In this document: positions 57,906 to 64,000 of the stretch, piece after piece
How the letters are laid out: each line of letters begins with the position of its first letter
Position numbering within the stretch: the stretch's first letter is position 1
Assembly (NCBI GenBank): GCA_028291405.1
Contig: JAQGID010000461.1
Coordinates: forward strand, 1-64,000
Reading direction: 5' to 3'
DNA: 64,000 nt
DNA from: Rhodospirillales bacterium
GTDB taxonomy: Bacteria > Pseudomonadota > Alphaproteobacteria > ATCC43930 > CGMCC-115725
Made by a program: the position numbers and the translations under genes
The notes under the pieces: model-generated
The model's database searches: none
Told to the model about the DNA's origin: nothing
Seen by the model: the letters and a program-made list of their open reading frames with translations, nothing else

Positions 57906-59987
57906 ATGCGCGTTCGGTCGTTTTTCATCGCCTGCATGTCCGCGACTTCGGCGATCGCCGTCGTCGTCGCCGGCGTCACGGTCTTCAATTCGCTGGGCCG
58001 CTATCAGGCGGAGACCTCGGCGCGCGACGCCATCGGCGTTGCCGGCAAGCTCATGAAGGCCAACGAGATCATGTCGAACGAGCGCGGCCCGTTCAGTCTC
58101 GCCATGCTGATGGAGGCGCCGTTGCCGGCCAAGGAGCAGGAGAATATCGCGCGGCTGCGCGCCGAGACCGATGGCTCGTTCGCCGCGACGGCGGAAATCC
58201 TGCGGCAGGCGGCCGGCGAGACGGCCACGGCGCAGAGCGCCGAGCTGCTGCAGATCGCCGCGCAGCTCAAGACGGCGCGCGCTGCCGCCGATCGCGAGAT
58301 CGAGAAGCCGCTGAAGCAACGGTCGGCCGACACCAACGCCGCCTATGTGAAAGCGACGGATGAGCTGCTCGGACGCGTCACGGCGCTTGTCGATGTCATC
58401 GCCGCAACGGCGATACGACAGGACAGCGCCGTCGCAATCTATTTCGGCATCGCGCGGGCGAGCGCGGTGATGCGCGACCACAATTCCTGGCGCGGTCCGA
58501 CCTTCCTCGAAGCGGTCGCCTCGGGCAAGCCGATGGCGCCGGAAACCCTGGCGAAGCTCGACAAGGCCACCGGATATCTCGAGCAGGACTGGATCGCCAT
58601 CGAGACCGGCGTTCGGCAGGCCGGTAACCCGCCGGTGCTGGTCAAGGCCGTCGACATCGTCAAGGCGAAGTATTTCGGCGATGCCGTGCCGGTCTACAAT
58701 AAGGTCCTCGCGGCCGGCCGCAGCGACGGCAAATATCCCTTCGACGGCGCGGAATACCGGCGTCTCCATACACCGGGTCAGGCTACGATCACCGCGGTGC
58801 GGGACGCCGCTTTCGAGGCCGCGGCGGAGCGCATCGGAGAGGCGCGCGACGACGCGTTCCGCGCGCTGATGCTGGCGGTCTTCGCCCTGGTTCTCGTCGT
58901 CGCCTCGGTGATCGCCGTAGCCGTCGTGTTCGGTCGCCGCGTCGTGTCGCCGCTGATCGGCATGACCGCTACCATTACCCGCATCGCCGACAACGATCTC
59001 GACATCGCCGTCGCCGGACGCGGGCGGCGCGACGAGATCGGCGAGATGGCCGAGGCGCTCGAGACGCTTCGTCTCAATGCCGTTTCGGCGCGCGAGCTCG
59101 CCGCCGAGAACGCGGTCCAGCAGCAGGAACGTCTGGCACGAGGCGAGCGCGTCGAGACGGCGACCGGCAGCTTCGACCGCGACAGCGCGTCGGTCATCGA
59201 CGAGGTTCGCTCGGCTGCCGCCACGATGAAGACCCAGGCCGAGAATACGGCCAGGATCGCCCAGTCGGTCGAGAGCCGCACCGTCACCGTCGCCGCCGCC
59301 GCGGAGCAGGCCTCGGCGAACGTGCAGACCGTCGCCGCCGCGACCGAGGAGCTCGCCGCATCGATCGTCGAGATCGGCCGCCGCATCGGACAATCGGCCG
59401 AGATCGCCGTCAAGGCCGAGCAGATCGCTACGGCGGCCTCGGACGAGATCGGCGGCCTCGCGACCGCGTCCGAGAAGATCGGCGAGGTTGTCGGGCTGAT
59501 CCAGAACATCGCCAGCCAGACCAACCTTCTCGCCCTCAACGCCACCATCGAGGCGGCGCGCGCCGGCGAGGCGGGCCGCGGCTTCGCCGTCGTCGCGAGC
59601 GAGGTCAAGACCCTCGCCGCCCAGACCGCCAAGGCAACCGAGGAGATCGCCGCGCAGATCGGCAAGATCCAGGAAGAGACCGGCGCTGCCGTCGACCGCG
59701 TCAAGAGCATCGCCGGGACGATCGCCGAGATCAACAAGCTGGCCGGCGAGATCACCGCCGCCGTCGAGCAGCAGAACGCCGCTACCTCGGAGATCGCCCG
59801 CAACGTCCAGCAGGCGGCGGAAGGCACCCGCCTCGTCACCACCGAGATTGCCGACGTCAGCACGGAGATGAGCCAGTCCGGCGCCGCCGCCAAGAGCATG
59901 GAGGACACCGTCGGCGCCCTCTCCGCCAAGGCCGAGGCGCTGACCAGACAGATCTCCGGCTTCCTCGCCGAGGTCAGAGCCGCCTGA
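57906..59987 (+). CDS. Methyl-accepting chemotaxis protein
   Basis: HAMP-like segment and [47 protein letters not shown] hairpin. Confidence 0.95.
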   Translation: MRVRSFFIACMSATSAIAVVVAGVTVFNSLGRYQAETSARDAIGVAGKLMKANEIMSNERGPFSLAMLMEAPLPAKEQENIARLRAETDGSFAATAEILRQAAGETATAQSAELLQIAAQLKTARAAADREIEKPLKQRSADTNAAYVKATDELLGRVTALVDVIAATAIRQDSAVAIYFGIARASAVMRDHNSWRGPTFLEAVASGKPMAPETLAKLDKATGYLEQDWIAIETGVRQAGNPPVLVKAVDIVKAKYFGDAVPVYNKVLAAGRSDGKYPFDGAEYRRLHTPGQATITAVRDAAFEAAAERIGEARDDAFRALMLAVFALVLVVASVIAVAVVFGRRVVSPLIGMTATITRIADNDLDIAVAGRGRRDEIGEMAEALETLRLNAVSARELAAENAVQQQERLARGERVETATGSFDRDSASVIDEVRSAAATMKTQAENTARIAQSVESRTVTVAAAAEQASANVQTVAAATEELAASIVEIGRRIGQSAEIAVKAEQIATAASDEIGGLATASEKIGEVVGLIQNIASQTNLLALNATIEAARAGEAGRGFAVVASEVKTLAAQTAKATEEIAAQIGKIQEETGAAVDRVKSIAGTIAEINKLAGEITAAVEQQNAATSEIARNVQQAAEGTRLVTTEIADVSTEMSQSGAAAKSMEDTVGALSAKAEALTRQISGFLAEVRAA

Positions 59988-60008
59988 AGCGCCGTTCGCT
60001 CGGCATGC

Positions 60009-60674
60009 TCACTGCGGCCGCTTTCCCAGCACCCGCTGCAGGAAGGCCGCGGCGCGCTTCAGACCCGCCTCGTCGATGCCGTGGCCGAGGCCGGCGCAGG
60101 TCAGTGTCTCGACTTGCACCCCCGCCGCCTTCAGCGACGCTTCCGCCATGGCGAGGGCGTCGAACGGGACGACCAGATCGGCATCGCCGTGCACCAGCAG
60201 CACCGGCGGGCGCGAGCGGATCTCTTGCGGCAGCGCCTCGCCGGCGAGCAGCGCGCCGGAGAACCCGACGATCCCGGCGATCGGCTTTTCCCGCCGCAGC
60301 CCGACGTAGAGCGCCATCATCGTGCCTTGCGAGAAGCCGATCAGCGCGAGATCGCTCTCGCCGAGGCCACGCGTCGCCAGCGCGCGGTCGATATAGGCGT
60401 TGAGGATCGGTGCCGCGGCGCCGACCTCCGCCACAAGAGTCGCCGGGGTGCGATCCTGCAGGCTGAACCATTGATGGCCGTAAGGTCCCATGTCGCAGGG
60501 AAAGGGGGCGTTCGGCGCGACGAACTCAGCGTCCGGCAGGATCTGCGCGAAGAGCGGCGCGAGGCCGATCAGATCGTTGCCGTCGGCCCCGAGACCGTGC
60601 AGAAGAACCACGAGGCGGCGCGGCTTGCCGCCGGCAGCGGCGGGGTGCGATGGGCCCTCGAGGGTCGGCAGCAT
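60009..60674 (-). CDS. Phospholipase/carboxylesterase family alpha/beta hydrolase
   Basis: LVVLLHGLGADGNDLIGLAPLFA; LALIGFSQGTMMALYVGLR; PVLLVHGDADLVVPF; LGHGID. Confidence 0.92.
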   Translation of the reverse strand: MLPTLEGPSHPAAAGGKPRRLVVLLHGLGADGNDLIGLAPLFAQILPDAEFVAPNAPFPCDMGPYGHQWFSLQDRTPATLVAEVGAAAPILNAYIDRALATRGLGESDLALIGFSQGTMMALYVGLRREKPIAGIVGFSGALLAGEALPQEIRSRPPVLLVHGDADLVVPFDALAMAEASLKAAGVQVETLTCAGLGHGIDEAGLKRAAAFLQRVLGKRPQ

Positions 60675-60765
60675 GCGGGATATCCTATCGAAAAGGGGCG
60701 GGACCGGGCAGCGTGCCAGGGATAGCGCAGCGACCGCAGCCTGTCACGCGCTGGCCCGCCGCCGT

Positions 60766-60891
60766 CTACCAGCCGGCGGTCGGGCTAGGGTTATGCTGAT
60801 TCGTCCAGGGTCCGGAGCGATCGTAGCCGCCGGCGCAGCCACCGAGCGCCATGGCGACGAGCAGGGCCGAAAGGAAGGTGAGTCGATGCAT
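60766..60891 (-). CDS. Small lipoprotein, copy A (41 aa)
   Basis: MHRLTFLSALLVAMALGGCAGGYDRSGPWTNQHNPSPTAGW*; lipobox LGGC. Confidence 0.75.
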   Translation of the reverse strand: MHRLTFLSALLVAMALGGCAGGYDRSGPWTNQHNPSPTAGW

Positions 60892-61100
60892 GGCGGTTTC
60901 GTCCTGATTGGTGAGGATCTTAGCCTCGTCTCGGGATCGGGTTTGACGCGATCGTCGCAATCCACTGTCCACCAGTTCGCATTTTTCAGGGCCGCGCCAG
61001 AGGATGGACCCTAACCTGGGGAGAACCTAAGACTTGAGGCAAAGAGCGAAATTTTTCAACGAGAAGTCGCCAGCGCGATCTCAGGGGCCGTGGGATCGAT

Positions 61101-61241
61101 CTACCAGCCGGCGGTCGGGGAGGGATTGTGCCGATCGTACATGCGCGCGCGGTAGAGATCGTCCGCACGGTCGGTGTTGTCGGCGCAGCCGGCGGCCGCC
61201 ATGACGGCAAGCATTATCGAGAGGATGATGAGGCGATGCAT
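61101..61241 (-). CDS. Small lipoprotein, copy B (46 aa)
   Basis: MHRLIILSIMLAVMAAAGCADNTDRADDLYRARMYDRHNPSPTAGW*; shares MHRL start, lipobox and HNPSPTAGW end with copy A. Confidence 0.78.
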   Translation of the reverse strand: MHRLIILSIMLAVMAAAGCADNTDRADDLYRARMYDRHNPSPTAGW

Positions 61242-61324
61242 GATCGTTCCCTTGCGGACGGCCGCGGTTGGCGATCGATCACTAGGGCGCGACGTCGGTA
61301 TATTCCAAGGTCAGCAAGGCTGCC

Positions 61325-62194
61325 ATGACGCTTGCGCTGGTCACCCGTTTCGCGCCTAGTCCGACGGGACTTCTCCACCTTGGCCATGCCCATGCGGCCC
61401 TCTACGCGTGGCGGCGCGCGCGCGAGGCCGGCGGGTCCTTCCTGCTGCGCATTGAGGACATCGATGCGACGCGCTGCCGCGACGAGTTCACACAGGCCGC
61501 GCTCGTCGATCTCGTCTGGCTTGGAATCGAGTGGGACGGGCCGGTTCGCCGCCAGTCGGCGCATCTCGACGACTACCGCGCGGCGCTGAAGCGGCTGAGC
61601 GAGCTGGACCTGCTCTACCCCTGCTTCTGCACGCGGGCCGAGATCGCGGCGGAGATCGCCCGCGCTGGCGGGGCGCCGCACGGTGCCGAGGGAATGGTCT
61701 ATCCTGGCACCTGCCGGCGTCTCAGCGCGGCGGAGCGGCAGGAGCGCATCGCGTCGGATGCCAGCTTCGCGCTGCGCCTCGACGTCGCCGCCGCGCTGGC
61801 CCGTACCGGCGCACTGCACTGGACTGACGAGATGGCCGGCGAGATCGCGGCGGAGCCGGCGCGCCACGGCGATGTCGTGCTCGCCCGCAAGGAGACGCCG
61901 ACGAGCTATCATCTCGCGGTGACGGTCGACGATGCGCTGCAGAGGGTGACGCTGGTCACGCGCGGCGCCGATCTTTTCGCAGCGACCGATATCCATCGCC
62001 TTCTGCAGGCGCTGCTCGACCTGCCGGTGCCGCGCTATCATCATCACGCCCTGCTGACCGATGCGGCGGGGCGGCGCTACGCCAAGCGCGACCGCTCGCT
62101 CACCATCGCGGCGTTGCGCCAATCCGGCCGCGACTCGGCGACGGTGCGCCGCATGGCGGGATTCGTCAATCCAGCGGCCGGCGTAGTCCGGTGA
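61325..62194 (+). CDS. gluQ: Glutamyl-Q tRNA(Asp) synthetase
   Basis: VTRFAPSPTGLLHLGHAHAALYAWRRAREAGGSFLLRIEDID; YAKRDRSLTIAAL; short protein lacking the anticodon-binding domain. Confidence 0.93.
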   Translation: MTLALVTRFAPSPTGLLHLGHAHAALYAWRRAREAGGSFLLRIEDIDATRCRDEFTQAALVDLVWLGIEWDGPVRRQSAHLDDYRAALKRLSELDLLYPCFCTRAEIAAEIARAGGAPHGAEGMVYPGTCRRLSAAERQERIASDASFALRLDVAAALARTGALHWTDEMAGEIAAEPARHGDVVLARKETPTSYHLAVTVDDALQRVTLVTRGADLFAATDIHRLLQALLDLPVPRYHHHALLTDAAGRRYAKRDRSLTIAALRQSGRDSATVRRMAGFVNPAAGVVR

Positions 62195-63017
62195 CCAATT
62201 CGACGTAGTCGGGATCATCCGGCGTGATCAACCCGTGGCGCAGCGCAAAGTCGATGATCACGAGGCTGACGTTGAACTTGAAATCGTGGGTGTCGCGAAC
62301 CCGGAGGACGACCTCCGTGGCCAGCATCAGGTTGAACTCGGCGATCTCGCCGTCGGTGTTGTGCGGCGTCACCGACGCTGGGATCTCGAGGTCGTAGACG
62401 AAGAGCAAATCGTCGCGCAGCCCTCCCTTCGTCTCCATGCGATAGGTGATCGCCCCGACCGGCACGGCGCGAATGACGAGTTCGCTCGCCAGCCCGGCCT
62501 CCTCGTCGGCTTCCTTGAGCAGCGTCTCGAACACGCCGTGACCGTTGCCGATGCCGCCGGCGACCAAGTTGTCGAGCTTGTTCGGCTCGACCTTCTTGTC
62601 CGCGGCGCGAGTGCCGATCCACAGCTTGAGCCCGTCGGGATCGCGCCGCAACCCGTTGAGGTGGACGCCGTGCGCCCGCGCTCCAAAGAAGGCGAGGGCG
62701 CCACGATCGAGCCGGAACAGCGGCGGCTCGCCCCAGCGCGGCGAAATCATGAAGTACTCGTCGCGCCAGCCTTCGACGACGCCCGCGTTGCCGAGCGCCT
62801 TGACGATCTCGTCCAGCGCCGCGCTGACCCGCGCGAAATCGGGCTCGCCGAGGATCGTCACCGCATCGTCGGCAACGGCGAAGACTTCAGGGAAGCGGCG
62901 CAGCACCTCGGCATTATCGTGCCGGATCAGCCCGACCCGCTGCCCGGCGAGGAGCAGCGGCCGGAAACGCTCGGGACGATAGGTGTTGCAGGCCCTGATA
63001 TGATCGAGAAAGCCCAT
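62166..63017 (-). CDS. DUF4743-type NUDIX hydrolase
   Basis: MGFLDHIRACNTYRPERFRPLLLAGQRVGLI; NUDIX box GIGNGHGVFETLLKEADEEAGL. Confidence 0.85.
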   Translation of the reverse strand: MGFLDHIRACNTYRPERFRPLLLAGQRVGLIRHDNAEVLRRFPEVFAVADDAVTILGEPDFARVSAALDEIVKALGNAGVVEGWRDEYFMISPRWGEPPLFRLDRGALAFFGARAHGVHLNGLRRDPDGLKLWIGTRAADKKVEPNKLDNLVAGGIGNGHGVFETLLKEADEEAGLASELVIRAVPVGAITYRMETKGGLRDDLLFVYDLEIPASVTPHNTDGEIAEFNLMLATEVVLRVRDTHDFKFNVSLVIIDFALRHGLITPDDPDYVELVTGLRRPLD

Positions 63018-63203
63018 GTCGCCTCGCCAGCGGTGATGCGTCAGCCTCGCTAACGCTGCATCTGTCCGGAAACGCCGCGTTGCCGGTCGATCTTGCGCGA
63101 ATCTAGCCGATCTTTGCACAAAACTGCGGATGGACCGCTGCAGGGATTGTTTACCATTTCGTGGGCACGATCTATCAGTGGTTGTGGCAGCCAGGAGAGC
63201 ATC

Positions 63204-63404
63204 ATGTCAGCAAGGAAATTCGGGTTCATGACCGTCCTCGCCGTTCTGGCCCTGGCCGGCTGCGCCGGCGATCAGCCGCCGAGCGACGCGTTGCACGGCG
63301 GTGAATCGCAGAACACCGCCGGGATCACCAAAGATATCAACGCGACGTTTTCGACCGGCGATTCGACGATGAACCCGCTGGGTCCGCGCTCATTCCGCGA
63401 GTGA
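63204..63404 (+). CDS. Small putative lipoprotein (66 aa)
   Basis: MSARKFGFMTVLAVLALAGCAGDQPPSDALHGGESQ; lipobox LAGC. Confidence 0.75.
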   Translation: MSARKFGFMTVLAVLALAGCAGDQPPSDALHGGESQNTAGITKDINATFSTGDSTMNPLGPRSFRE

Positions 63405-63478
63405 GCCGCGGCCTCGCCCGCGACCGGATCGAAACCTGATCCAGCGCGTTTCCTCACATGCGCAGTGGAGGTGACGCA

Positions 63479-63622
63479 ATGGCGAGGAATGGCGAACATA
63501 TCGAAGTACCGACGACCGCGGCGCGGAGCGCCTCGAAAGAAGGTGTCGGACGCTATGTCCTGACGATTTCTCTCTTCCTCGTCGTCGTCGCCTTCGTGAT
63601 CGCCTATTTCGCGTTGCGCTGA
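63479..63622 (+). CDS. Small single-TM protein (47 aa)
   Basis: MARNGEHIEVPTTAARSASKEGVGRYVLTISLFLVVVAFVIAYFALR*; C-terminal TM helix. Confidence 0.55.
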   Translation: MARNGEHIEVPTTAARSASKEGVGRYVLTISLFLVVVAFVIAYFALR

Positions 63623-63684
63623 TCCGGCCGCCAGGGCCGTCTCAGCCTCTGTCGGCGCTCGCCAAATGGCGCTATAGTGCAGCG

Positions 63685-63876
63685 ATGTACACGCTTTTCA
63701 TGATCCTCATCCCGGTCGCCATGCTGGCGACTCTCGGCGTTCTCGGATTCGGCGTCTTCCAGATGATCCGCGGCGGCGATCCCCGGCGCGCCAACAAGCT
63801 GATGCAGATGCGCGTCGTGCTGCAGGGGCTGGCGCTGATCCTTTTCGCGATCTTCATGATGATGCTCAAGCGCTGA
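63685..63876 (+). CDS. HIG1-domain/twin-transmembrane small protein
   Basis: [61 protein letters not shown]. Confidence 0.87.
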   Translation: MYTLFMILIPVAMLATLGVLGFGVFQMIRGGDPRRANKLMQMRVVLQGLALILFAIFMMMLKR

Positions 63877-63887
63877 GGGGCGGCGCC

Positions 63888-64000
63888 ATGGTCCTGCTGA
63901 CGCGCATCTACACCCGCGGCGGCGATACCGGCGAGACCTCGCTCGGCGACGGTGCCAGGGTTCCCAAGCATGCATTACGCGTCGCCGCGATCGGCACCGT
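63888..64000 (+). CDS. PduO-type cob(I)alamin adenosyltransferase, N-terminus (truncated by window)
   Basis: [37 protein letters not shown]. Confidence 0.92.
   Translation, partial: MVLLTRIYTRGGDTGETSLGDGARVPKHALRVAAIGT

Noticed and set aside
57654-59393. 579-aa minus-strand ORF
   Set aside because: Antisense shadow of the MCP gene.

Overview
A 64-kb window of GC-rich chromosome, most likely from an alphaproteobacterium; the family-level markers are a CarD/RpoH pair, a TIGR02302-type protein next to lysA, a ROSE-type thermometer and an Irr-like box. Most of it is dense housekeeping sequence: rsmD, a RluB-type synthase, katA, tadA, purD, xseA, a lipid A/Kdo block (msbA, DUF374 acyltransferase, waaA, lpxK, lpxL-like), fdxA, carD, rpoH, argH-lptM-lysA, an MCP, gluQ and an ATR-type adenosyltransferase. 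A surface-glycan region (~24.8-42.4 kb) holds two polyprenol-type GT2 enzymes, three large multi-TM proteins, an SMR-type flippase, AsnB, several methyltransferases and an FkbM protein, with a CbpM/CbpA/Hsp20 heat-shock module embedded in it. Best leads: (i) a four-gene operon encoding a RuBisCO-like protein, a cupin, a MetE C-terminal-domain-like protein and an LLM flavin oxidoreductase, possibly for organosulfur/methylthio-sugar salvage; (ii) a ROSE-like RNA thermometer ahead of hsp20; (iii) a perfect Irr/ICE-like palindrome ahead of katA; (iv) a pair of small lipoprotein genes ending in HNPSPTAGW that are absent from the ORF track; (v) a gene-decay scar at ~11.3-11.9 kb and a frameshifted DUF3574 lipoprotein. 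All calls come from reading the sequence; no database search was run.
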